Shown here: one piece after another, positions 36,314 through 46,021 of the stretch
How positions within the stretch are numbered: position 1 is the first letter of the stretch
Layout of the letters: every line of letters starts with the position of its first letter
Source of the DNA: Parolsenella sp958406235
Lineage (GTDB): Bacteria > Actinomycetota > Coriobacteriia > Coriobacteriales > Atopobiaceae
NCBI RefSeq assembly: GCF_039062465.1
Contig: NZ_JBCLNF010000002.1
Location: 186,001-250,000, forward strand
Length of the DNA: 64,000 nt
Direction of reading: 5' to 3'
The notes under the pieces: generated by a model
Databases searched by the model: none
Told to the model about the DNA's origin: nothing
Seen by the model: the letters and a program-made list of their open reading frames with translations, nothing else
Program-made: the position numbers and the translations under genes

Positions 36314-36784
36314 ATGACGAACGATCAAGACCGCAATTCCACGGATGAAATCGACGCCATGGGCGCCGAGGCACAGGAGCCCTCTGGGGAGGGCCAAGAG
36401 GAGCGTCCCGCATATTCGCAGGAGTCTTTTGAGCGAGATAGCGAGGGGCGCCCCGCGTACGTGCGTCAACCCAAGCCTCATCGCCGCCAGCCGCCCGTGA
36501 ATGACCTCCAGGCGGACGAGGCCTACGAGAACAACTACTCCTTCGATTCGAGCTACACGCTCAAGAATCGCGTCGCGCCCTCAAGGGGTGTCTATCGCCA
36601 CTCCCGCTCCCAGCAGGAGAAGGTGCGCCAAGAGCTCAAGTACGGCCAGTATCTCTCCGTTCCAAAAGGCAACCGCGAGATCTTCGGCTCGCATGAAAAG
36701 GAGCAGAAGCGCCACATCGTGGTTGTCAGCATCGTCGTGGTGGCCATCGTTGCGATCCTGCTCATCATTTTCTGGTCCAAGTAG
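36314..36784 (+). CDS. Tail-anchored membrane protein of unknown function
   Basis: 156 residues. The first 130 are polar, rich in Glu, Gln, Arg and Pro, and likely disordered. A single hydrophobic segment closes the protein (IVVVSIVVVAIVAILLIIFW, followed only by SK), giving a C-tail-anchored topology with the bulk in the cytoplasm. I chose the ATG at 36314 after AGGGGACTGG. No homologue is recognised. A terminator hairpin lies about 95 bases downstream. Confidence 0.7.
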   Translation: MTNDQDRNSTDEIDAMGAEAQEPSGEGQEERPAYSQESFERDSEGRPAYVRQPKPHRRQPPVNDLQADEAYENNYSFDSSYTLKNRVAPSRGVYRHSRSQQEKVRQELKYGQYLSVPKGNREIFGSHEKEQKRHIVVVSIVVVAIVAILLIIFWSK

Positions 36785-36877
36785 GACACAGGAGCTCACA
36801 CATCCGTCGAGCCCAACGGCGCCACGAATCGTATGCACCAAGCCCAACGGCGCACCGCAAACTGACCAGAAGCGAAG

Positions 36878-36909
36878 GGCCCGGCTCCGAATCACACCGG
36901 AGCCGGGCC
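36878..36909 (+). terminator. Terminator after the tail-anchored protein gene
   Basis: GGCCCGGCTCCG pairs perfectly with CGGAGCCGGGCC around an 8-base loop. Confidence 0.7.
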
Positions 36910-37299
36910 TTCGCCTTAGCCTGTCGCCCACGCGAGGCGATGACGGCTCTGCCTGAATTCGATTTTTGTTACTTCGAAGTTGTATTTGCGCTGTGCCATA
37001 ATTTTGATTTCAGAAGAGATCTAGACAGATAGCGCTCATCTCAGTTTTTCAACCGCTTGCCGACTGTTTGTCAATTCGGAGAAGCGACCAATCCTCCGCT
37101 GCAAACCAATAACACCTCAAAGCTGGCAAACAGTTTACCTGCCCTTTTCTGCACATCTCGCTGCACAGATTTCATTTTGATCGGCTCGATATTCGATTTT
37201 CACGCCGTGAAATTTTGCAGCGTCAATATTTACACCTTCAAAATCCTCCTTTACATTGTCCTCAGTCATGGAAGGCCCATCATCAACAAAGGAGAATCT
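36910..37299 (+). promoter_or_regulatory. AT-rich leader/promoter region of the DMT-amidohydrolase cassette
   Basis: About 390 bases without a gene, clearly more AT-rich than its surroundings. A possible promoter is TTCGAA (36973-36978) with CATAAT (36997-37002), which would leave a leader of nearly 300 bases. It contains ACTGTTTG and, about 60 bases later, the complementary CAAACAGT. I found no known riboswitch. Several further AT-rich boxes could be alternative promoters. Confidence 0.4.
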
Positions 37300-37794
37300 A
37301 TGGAAGGCATCATGTTCTACGTTCCCCTGGGAATCGGCGTGTTGGGTAACATCCTGTACAACGTCTTCGCCAAGTCGACTCCCGATGACGCGGACACCTT
37401 CGCGTCCCTCACCCTCACCTATGCGGCCGGCATGGCTGCCACCTTCGTGATCTACATGGTCACCTCCGGTGGCGGAAACATCTTCGCCGAGTTCGCTAAG
37501 GCAAACTGGGCTTCCTACGCCCTCGGTTTGTGCATCGTAGGCTGCGATGTCGCGATCATCCTGCTTTATCGCGTCGGTTGGGACATCAGCGTCGGCACTC
37601 TCGTAGGCAACATCTCTGTCTCCCTTGCCCTCGTCGTTGTTGGCGTCCTCCTCTGGAATGAGTCCCTCGACGCAATGAAGATCGCCGGCATCGCAGTCTG
37701 CCTGCTTGGCCTTTACGTCGTCAACCGCCCCGAGAAGGCAGTCGAGGGTGCGGAAGAGGCTGTTGAGGAAGAGGCTGTTGAATACGAGTCCTAA
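37300..37794 (+). CDS. Half-size DMT (EamA-like) transporter subunit 1
   Basis: 164 residues with five hydrophobic segments (VPLGIGVLGNILYNVF; YAAGMAATFVIYMV; YALGLCIVGCDVAIILLYRVG; VGNISVSLALVVVGVLLW; IAGIAVCLLGLYVV), i.e. one EamA unit rather than the usual two. The C-terminus is a Glu-rich tail. It shares the helix-3 end motif LLYRVGWDISVG with the second small gene at 39602 (LQYRAGWDVSVA). The pair probably form a heterodimer, as other half-size DMT/SMR proteins do. AAAGGAG precedes the ATG. First gene of the cassette; substrate unknown. Confidence 0.78.
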   Translation: MEGIMFYVPLGIGVLGNILYNVFAKSTPDDADTFASLTLTYAAGMAATFVIYMVTSGGGNIFAEFAKANWASYALGLCIVGCDVAIILLYRVGWDISVGTLVGNISVSLALVVVGVLLWNESLDAMKIAGIAVCLLGLYVVNRPEKAVEGAEEAVEEEAVEYES

Positions 37795-37922
37795 AGCGAG
37801 CATGCACCCCCTGGTACGCGGGGTCGGAACCCCAAATAACGTGATGAGGCGAAGGAGTCCCTTCCCCGCGTGCCCCCTTCTTCCCCGCGTACCTCCCCTT
37901 TTCCAAACTTAAGGAGAGCACA

Positions 37923-39572
37923 ATGAGCAACCGTATCGACATGGTCATCCTCGCAGGCGCCATGTGGCGCGGCATCAGCCGCGACGAGATACCCGCCGCC
38001 GGCGGCATCGCGATCAGCGGCGAGCGCATCGTCGCCGTTGGCACCCCCGAGCAGATTGAGGCTCTTGCCGGTCCCGACACCGTTATCCGCCGCTACGGCG
38101 ATGACAAGCTCCTCATGCCCGCTCTCTGCGACGCTCACCTCCACCTCGAGAACACCGTTCTCTGCGAGAGCGGCCCGGTGCTTCGCTACATCGGCACCGA
38201 GGAGGAGTGCGTCGCCAACTGCAAGGCCTGGCACGAGGCCAACCCGGATTCCCACTGGGTCATCGGCTTCGGATGGCACCAGGCCAACTGGCCCGGCTGC
38301 AAGGTTCCCACCAAGGATCTGCTGACCGAGGCCCTGCCTGACAACCCCGCCTTCCTGCTCGACATCGACACCCACTGCGCTTGGCTGAACCAGAAGGCCC
38401 TCGACGAGCTCGAGATCACCGCCGAGACCCCCGATCCCATCGGCGGCCGCATCTGGCGTGACGAGAACGGCGAGCCGACCGGCTACCTCGAGGAGTCCGC
38501 AGCCCTCAACATCGAGCCCGACGTCCTCAAGCGCGCCATCTCCGACCCCGCCGTCCGCGCGGGCAAGCTCCTCGAGACCATCGAGTTGCTCAACCGCCGC
38601 GGCGTCACCGAGGTCTGGGACGCCTTCGACACCCCCGAGACCTGGTACGAGGCCCTCGAGGACCTTCAGGAACAGGGCAAGCTCAATCTCCGCGTCAACA
38701 CCTGCACCATGATCAATGACAACCCCGACTTCATCGAGATCGCTCAGAAGATGGCCGAGCGTTATCCCAACATCGAGGACTTCATCACCTTCTGGGGCTT
38801 CAAGGTCATCGGTGACGGCGTCGGCGGAGCCCACACCGCCTGGATGTGCGAGCCCTACGCTGACGATCCCTCCACCTCCGGTGGCTGCCTGCTCGAGCCC
38901 GAGGAGTTCAGGCGCCGCATCCTCGCCTGCGAGGAGACCGGCATGCCGGTTCACGTCCACGCCTGCGGCACCCGCACCGTCGAATACGCCCTTGATTGCT
39001 TCGAGGAGGCCGTCAAGGCAGGCTATGTCCAGGGCCAGCGCAACTGCATCACCCACTGCGACACCGTGAGCCCCAAGGACTTCCCGCGCTTCCGTGAGCT
39101 CGGCGTTGTCGCCGCGCTGCAGCCCGACATGCTCGCCCCGACGCCTACGTACGAGACCGACTTCTATCGCAAGACGTTCGGAGACGCTGTCTACAAGTAC
39201 GCCTGGGCCAACCGCTCCATGTTCGACAACTGCGACTACATCTCCTTCAGCTCCGACTCCCCGGTCGGCTTCGCTGGCAAGCTCGACCAGGTCTTCCGTT
39301 CCACCCAGCGCACCTTCAACGACGGCCTGCCCGTCGGCGGCATCCATCCCGAGCAGAAGATTTCCGTCTCCGAGGCTCTGTGGGCCTTCACCTGGGGTGG
39401 CGCCTATCAGCTCAACAAGGAGGGAATCAAGGGCTCCCTCGAGTGCGGCAAGTTCGCAGACGTCGTCGTTTTCGATCACAACCTGTTCACTTGTGATCCC
39501 AAGGACATCCAGATCACCGAGTCGCAGCTGACGCTCGTCAACGGCCGTATCGCCTACGACGCCGAGGCTTAA
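37923..39572 (+). CDS. YtcJ-like metal-dependent amidohydrolase (amidohydrolase 3)
   Basis: 549-residue TIM-barrel hydrolase of the amidohydrolase superfamily. The HxH metal motif is in MPALCDAHLHLEN. Later ligands are the Lys in FWGFKVIGDGVGG, His in MPVHVHACG and ITHCDTVSP, and Asp in FSSDSPVG. The C-terminus refolds into the small beta domain (KGSLECGKFADVVVFDHNLF). YtcJ-group enzymes cleave N-acyl or N-formyl amides; the exact substrate cannot be read. AAGGAGAG precedes the ATG. No signal peptide, so the substrate is cytoplasmic and is probably brought in, or the product sent out, by the flanking half-size transporters. Confidence 0.88.
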   Translation: MSNRIDMVILAGAMWRGISRDEIPAAGGIAISGERIVAVGTPEQIEALAGPDTVIRRYGDDKLLMPALCDAHLHLENTVLCESGPVLRYIGTEEECVANCKAWHEANPDSHWVIGFGWHQANWPGCKVPTKDLLTEALPDNPAFLLDIDTHCAWLNQKALDELEITAETPDPIGGRIWRDENGEPTGYLEESAALNIEPDVLKRAISDPAVRAGKLLETIELLNRRGVTEVWDAFDTPETWYEALEDLQEQGKLNLRVNTCTMINDNPDFIEIAQKMAERYPNIEDFITFWGFKVIGDGVGGAHTAWMCEPYADDPSTSGGCLLEPEEFRRRILACEETGMPVHVHACGTRTVEYALDCFEEAVKAGYVQGQRNCITHCDTVSPKDFPRFRELGVVAALQPDMLAPTPTYETDFYRKTFGDAVYKYAWANRSMFDNCDYISFSSDSPVGFAGKLDQVFRSTQRTFNDGLPVGGIHPEQKISVSEALWAFTWGGAYQLNKEGIKGSLECGKFADVVVFDHNLFTCDPKDIQITESQLTLVNGRIAYDAEA

Positions 39573-39601
39573 CCAAGTCGAGCAACCGAGAGGAAACTAC
39601 C

Positions 39602-40054
39602 ATGACCGAAACCGCTAAGAAGACGGGCTTCGCATTCCTCTTCCCCGTCATCCTGATGATCTTCGTGAACGTGGCCTACAACATCGTGGCCAAGCTCACC
39701 CCGACAGACGTCAACGCCGTCGCCTCCGTGTTCCTTACTTACGCAACCTGCTGCGCCGCCTCCTTCATCTTCTTCTTCACCACCGCAAAGGATAAGAACT
39801 ACGGCCGCGCCATCAAGAAGTGCAACTGGTCAGCCCCCGCCATGGGCCTCTCCCTCGTCCTCATGGAGCTCGCCATCCTTCTGCAGTACCGCGCCGGCTG
39901 GGACGTCTCCGTCGCTTGCCTGGTCCTCTACGTTATCCTCGCCGTCTGCCTGCTTGCCATCGGCGCAATCTTCTACAAGGAGCGCGTCACGATCTCCCGC
40001 ATCATCGGCTGCGGAATCTGCTTTGGTGGCCTCGCGCTCGTCATGATGTGCTAA
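39602..40054 (+). CDS. Half-size DMT (EamA-like) transporter subunit 2
   Basis: 150 residues, five hydrophobic segments, paralogous to the gene at 37300. Shared positions include NIVAKLTPTDVNAVASVFLTYA against NVFAKSTPDDADTFASLTLTYA, and the motif YRAGWDVSV. GAGAGG precedes the ATG, 29 bases after the amidohydrolase stop. Two different half-size proteins flanking one enzyme strongly suggest a dedicated heteromeric transporter. It lacks the Glu-rich tail of subunit 1. Confidence 0.78.
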   Translation: MTETAKKTGFAFLFPVILMIFVNVAYNIVAKLTPTDVNAVASVFLTYATCCAASFIFFFTTAKDKNYGRAIKKCNWSAPAMGLSLVLMELAILLQYRAGWDVSVACLVLYVILAVCLLAIGAIFYKERVTISRIIGCGICFGGLALVMMC

Positions 40055-40095
40055 TCGCACGCAGGTGAATCGCCCACAGATCGCATAAGCTTGGC

Positions 40096-40136
40096 CTACG
40101 GGGCGCCGCGTGCTATACAATAGCGGCGCCCCGTAG
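40096..40136. promoter_or_regulatory. Perfect 14-bp inverted repeat enclosing the tetR promoter -10
   Basis: CTACGGGGCGCCGC and GCGGCGCCCCGTAG flank 13 bases that contain TATACA (40114-40119). TTGGCC (40091-40096) is 17 bases upstream, giving a plausible promoter. It lies 17 bases before the TetR-family start. It could be the autoregulatory operator, a terminator of the cassette, or both. Confidence 0.75.
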
Positions 40137-40153
40137 AGCTATAAGGAGTTGAT

Positions 40154-40831
40154 ATGGGAACCTACGCGGTGGGAGATGCCACCAAGGAAAGCATCAAGAA
40201 CACCGCCCGTACGCTCTTCTACGAACAGGGTGTCTCTTCAGTGTCCGACGCCATCATCTGCCGAGAGGCGGGAGTCCAGCGAGGACTCGTCGGATATCAC
40301 TTTGGTAGCCGCGGCGGACTTGTTGCTGCCATTTACCACGAGTACGTCGAGGCATTGCGCGAAGCCGTGGAGCGTCGCTTCCCAACGGACGATCCGGCTC
40401 TTGCCTACTGCATCCTCGAGTATCTGCTCGTCGATTGCCTTCATCGCAACGAGCGTCTCCGTCGCTTCTACGTCGACATCATCGCGTACCCCGAGGTCTC
40501 TGACGACGAGGTCCGCGTCCAGCACGAGCAGCTCTCGAAGATCTTGGCACGCAAGACCGGCAGCTGTGACATTACCAAGCTCAAGATTGCCGTCACGCTC
40601 TCTCAGGGAGCGTTCAACGAGATGATTCGCTGCATTGAGTCCAGCTATCTCGACGGCGAGCTCGACGAGCTCCTCGCGGTCGACCTCCGCATGTCCATGT
40701 CGCTCGTCGACGTCCATGACGCGGAGGCGCAGGACCTCCTCAGGAAGACCATCGAGATGACCGAGGGCTATCGCCTCGCCGTGGGCAAGACCCTGAGGCC
40801 TCGTATCATGAAGGCGAACCCGACGCTCTAG
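40154..40831 (+). CDS. TetR-family transcriptional regulator
   Basis: 225 residues. The N-terminal helix-turn-helix (about 10-55) reads KESIKNTARTLFYEQGVSSVSDAIICREAGVQRGLVGYHFGSRGGLVAAIY, with the canonical Y-H-F in the recognition-helix end. The remaining helical ligand domain is specific to this protein, so the inducer cannot be predicted. ATAAGGAG precedes the ATG. Its promoter lies within a perfect inverted repeat. By position it should control the DMT-amidohydrolase genes as well as itself. Confidence 0.9.
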   Translation: MGTYAVGDATKESIKNTARTLFYEQGVSSVSDAIICREAGVQRGLVGYHFGSRGGLVAAIYHEYVEALREAVERRFPTDDPALAYCILEYLLVDCLHRNERLRRFYVDIIAYPEVSDDEVRVQHEQLSKILARKTGSCDITKLKIAVTLSQGAFNEMIRCIESSYLDGELDELLAVDLRMSMSLVDVHDAEAQDLLRKTIEMTEGYRLAVGKTLRPRIMKANPTL

Positions 40832-40991
40832 GCAAGCGTCCGCGAAGCAGGGCGAGGGCTTCCCGTCGCGCCGATGTCGCTCACATAGGCAGGCTCAGGG
40901 GCACCATCGCAGAATGTAGCCCCTGTTTGCATGCGCAGGCCGCATACAAGGTCTGCGCACGCAGGTTGTGTATGCGGGGACGAGGGCCTGG

Positions 40992-41996
40992 CTAGGCGAG
41001 ACTTCCAAGGACGGCGGCGATACGGTCAGAGAGCTCCCAGAACCTGTCGGGAACCTCGATGGGACCATGCTCGCGCATGTACTCCGCCTCCTCGCGCCCA
41101 TCGGGCTCGAACTTGACCAGCAAACAACCTAGCAGGGAGAGCACGTCGTGGCCCTCGGCGCGGATTGTCTCGTCGTCGACGCCGAGCCCGAGTTGGGCCT
41201 CGTACGCCTCGACACATGCCTCCACGTACGGAAGGGTGCGCTCGCCGCACTCCTCGATGCCGGAAACGACCACGGCCATGAGGTCGGCGGTGATCAGATT
41301 GCCCGCGACCGAGAGGTGCTGGGCTTGGTCAGCCGCATGGTGCATCTGGCGACAGCTGTTGAGCAAACGGAAGAGGGACTGGCATATCTCGCCGAAGCGC
41401 GCAGGATCAACGACCTCACTGCGGGCGCGATTGAGGTCATAGACGAGGTCGCTGGTCTTCCACTCGTCCACGCTGACGCCAGAGACGAGCTGGTCGACGA
41501 GCGGCATCAGCGGCTCCGCGCCATCCCATCCCCGCCTCACATCCACGCGGATGCCATAATCGGGGTAGTGGTTGATTGGCTGGAGCCAATAGACTTGGTC
41601 TTCAGAATCGACGACTGAGAACCGTGTGACGAGCACGGAGCAGCCCTGTGCCTCGACGACACGCTCGTCAAGAAAACGCCAGCCCGGCTCTTGCACGTCA
41701 AGCACGAGGAGTCGGGCGTAGGCATAGTAGAGCTCGATGAACCCGGACTTGTCGAACTGGAGAAGATCCTCAAGAGGGACGGGCGTCGCGACGCCGGATA
41801 TCACCCGAATGGGACTCGCCTCGTCCCGGGACGTGGCCACAAAGGCGGACCCGTCCGTCGGGGAACCGTCGAGGACGAAGCCGTCCGGAATGGCGATGCT
41901 GAAATGCGGACAAGACCCGCGCACGCCATCCTCGAAAGTGAGGGTTGGGGGCTTGAAGGGCTCACACGCGCTACGCTCAGCAGCTTTGGCGGCCAT
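40992..41996 (-). CDS. Protein of unknown function
   Basis: 334 residues, soluble, acidic. The ATG at 41996 follows GGGAG; a longer frame upstream is unsupported. The N-terminal half is strand-rich (FSIAIPDGFVLDGSPTDGSAFVA, GYWLQPINHYPDYGIRVDVRRG-like, i.e. YWLQPINHYPDYG). The C-terminal half is helical (RFGEICQSLFRLLNSC, TLPYVEACVEAYEAQLG). I do not recognise a family. Codon use is like its neighbours. It converges with tetR and is separated from it by 160 bases with no clear terminator. Confidence 0.65.
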   Translation of the reverse strand: MAAKAAERSACEPFKPPTLTFEDGVRGSCPHFSIAIPDGFVLDGSPTDGSAFVATSRDEASPIRVISGVATPVPLEDLLQFDKSGFIELYYAYARLLVLDVQEPGWRFLDERVVEAQGCSVLVTRFSVVDSEDQVYWLQPINHYPDYGIRVDVRRGWDGAEPLMPLVDQLVSGVSVDEWKTSDLVYDLNRARSEVVDPARFGEICQSLFRLLNSCRQMHHAADQAQHLSVAGNLITADLMAVVVSGIEECGERTLPYVEACVEAYEAQLGLGVDDETIRAEGHDVLSLLGCLLVKFEPDGREEAEYMREHGPIEVPDRFWELSDRIAAVLGSLA

Positions 41997-42216
41997 GTTA
42001 CTCCCTAAGACGAAGAGCTCGCGACCAGAACAAGGGGTGACACGCCGGCATTCCAAATATGTGGGAACGTTTTCGTTTTATACGTCAGGCGTCAGGCAAG
42101 TCATCGCCATTTAAGGACTTCGCCCCGCTGAAGCGGCGGGACAGAGGCGCGACGTGCCGGCGATCAGACGTTTGGCCAGCAAGTACCTCCTACCCCTCCC
42201 TACGCCTTTTTATGCA

Positions 42217-42259
42217 AAGAGCCCGCCAGCCGGCGCACAAACCGGTCTGACGGGCTCTC
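42217..42259. terminator. Hairpin downstream of the clpB unit
   Basis: AGAGCCCG and CGGGCTCT frame an extended imperfect stem (CAGCCGG / CCGGTCTG). It is followed on the minus strand by TTTGCATAAAAAGG. Possible terminator for clpB and the small gene after it. Confidence 0.6.
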
Positions 42260-42286
42260 TTATGTGTTACGGCCCTAATGGGCGCA

Positions 42287-42378
42287 GCGGCTGCGAGACC
42301 ACGAACCGCGGGTGCGCGGTGGATGCAGCGCCGCGGCTGCGAGGCCACGGGCCGCGGGAAAGCGGTGGATGCGGCGCC
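42287..42378. repeat. Two 46-bp tandem repeat units
   Basis: Units at 42287-42332 and 42333-42378 begin GCGGCTGCGAG and end GCGGTGGATGC(A/G)GCGCC. By eye 39 of 46 positions match, and a partial third unit follows. Non-coding. Confidence 0.75.
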
Positions 42379-42409
42379 GCGGCGCGGGGGCAGCGGAGAC
42401 GCCTCCTCA

Positions 42410-42603
42410 CTACGACCACGGGTCGCGCTCGAAGAGGGGCTCGGGCGTCGGCCTGCGATCCGAGAAGGGGTCGTAGCCGTCGTCATCCTCGTTCTCCGGG
42501 CGAAGGAAGGGGTCGGTCACGGGAGTCTTACGCGTCTCGGGCTGCGCGACGGGCGCACCCGCCTGCGACGCGGGAATCTCCATGGGCTCGTCCGGGGTTG
42601 CCA

Positions 42604-42604
<1 letters not shown>
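42410..42604 (-). CDS. Small acidic protein coupled to clpB
   Basis: 64 residues, rich in Pro, Glu and Asp, predicted disordered (ends RDPWS). The GTG start at 42604 overlaps the clpB stop as TAGTG, and the last clpB codons (GAGGTGGAG) supply a ribosome binding site, so translation is probably coupled. Short length and low complexity leave doubt, but the frame and overlap are suggestive. The function is unknown; a chaperone-linked role is only inferred from position. Confidence 0.5.
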
Positions 42605-45234
<2,630 letters not shown>

Positions 45235-45303
45235 AGTTATCACCTCTCTTGGGTGCCCGCCGCGACGGTATCCTCGCGGTGGGCTCGCTGTTTATCGTTG
45301 TTG

Positions 45304-45331
45304 ATTGTACCCCGCGAGCACCGCGCGCAAA
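45304..45331 (-). promoter_or_regulatory. Probable clpB promoter
   Basis: TACAAT (45304-45309, minus strand) with a TTTGCG-type -35 about 16 bases upstream. The -35 lies directly next to the inverted repeat at 45335, so a bound repressor would cover it. Confidence 0.5.
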
Positions 45332-45334
45332 CAT

Positions 45335-45361
45335 AAATCTAAGTGCGTGCGTTATAGATTT
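45335..45361. promoter_or_regulatory. Heat-shock operator upstream of clpB
   Basis: AAATCTA, 13 bases, TAGATTT: a perfect 7-bp inverted repeat with the same arms and spacing as the one before dnaK. 101 bases before the clpB start. Likely HspR target, by inference. Confidence 0.75.
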
Positions 45362-45389
45362 CCTAACCTTGTAACACGCAGGATTCGCA

Positions 45390-45453
45390 AGTTGACAAAG
45401 GGACTGTCCCTTTGTCAACTCAACCTGCAAAAGGGACTGTCCCTTTTGCAGGT
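45390..45453. repeat. Paired GGGAC-T-GTCCC palindromic repeat, perfect copy
   Basis: Two 31-bp perfect palindromes, each with a central T. Unit A (45390-45420) has arms AGTTGACAAAGGGAC; unit B (45423-45453) has arms ACCTGCAAAAGGGAC. They lie between the hspR end and the clpB promoter. The same pair, degenerate, occurs at 370-466. They resemble REP-like mobile palindromes in architecture. No transposase is near. Confidence 0.9.
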
Positions 45454-45467
45454 CGCGCGGATAGCAA

Positions 45468-45498
45468 GGCCGCGGCACCCGGGAGGGGCGCCGCGGCC
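45468..45498. terminator. Hairpin after hspR
   Basis: GGCCGCGGC pairs with GCCGCGGCC across 13 bases, 25 bases beyond the hspR stop on the minus strand. No T run; possible terminator of the dnaK operon together with the adjacent palindromes. Confidence 0.5.
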
Positions 45499-45523
45499 TG
45501 GTGTTGCGGATATCTTGGAGGCG

Positions 45524-45958
45524 CTATTCGTCTTGTGGCCTCTCGACATTGCCGCCGAGAAGGCCGCGCATGACCTTCTCAGGCGTCATGCCCTCGTAAG
45601 GGGCAAGGGCTGTGATGCGCTCGCGGGTCTTGAACTCGCGCACCTGGTCCTCGAGCTCGCGCACACGGTCGCGGAGCTCGTCAATCTCGTGCTCCATCTC
45701 CTCCTCGTGTTCGCGCATGTCGAGGATGCGCACCACACCGGCGAGGTTAATGCCCTCGTCAGTGAGACGGCCGATGAGCTCAAGGCGCTCGATGTCAGCC
45801 TGGGAGTACAGGCGGGTGTTGCCGCGAGAGCGGCCGGGGTTCACAAGGCCCTTCTGCTCGTAGACGCGCAGCGTCTGCGGATGCATGCCCGTGAGCTCGG
45901 CGGCGACACTGATCATGTAGAGCGGCTTGTTGCGGCTCTCCTCTTTCTTGTGGGCCAT
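45524..45958 (-). CDS. hspR: HspR, MerR-family heat-shock repressor
   Basis: Autoregulatory repressor of the actinobacterial dnaK regulon, thought to need DnaK as co-repressor. 144 residues. The MerR helix-turn-helix reads YMISVAAELTGMHPQTLRVYEQKGLVNPGRSRGNTRLYSQADIERLELI, with the HspR-typical HPQTLR-x-YE. A coiled coil follows (EHEEEMEHEIDELRDRVREL). GGAGGG precedes the ATG. It is the last gene of dnaK-grpE-dnaJ-hspR. The shared inverted repeats before dnaK, clpB and hsp20 are its likely sites. Confidence 0.94.
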   Translation of the reverse strand: MAHKKEESRNKPLYMISVAAELTGMHPQTLRVYEQKGLVNPGRSRGNTRLYSQADIERLELIGRLTDEGINLAGVVRILDMREHEEEMEHEIDELRDRVRELEDQVREFKTRERITALAPYEGMTPEKVMRGLLGGNVERPQDE

Positions 45959-46021
45959 GGTGGCCCTCCCTCTCCCAGAGCCCGCCGGGCGTCGCTGGCG
46001 GGCGGCTTCTCTCTAGCGTCC

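Larger units (their letters stand above)
42057..42409. other. Intergenic region with hairpin and 46-bp tandem repeat
   Basis: No gene seen. It holds the hairpin at 42217-42259 and two 46-bp repeat units at 42287-42378. The left part (42057-42200) is unremarkable and probably carries the promoter of the minus-strand gene at 40992. Confidence 0.5.
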
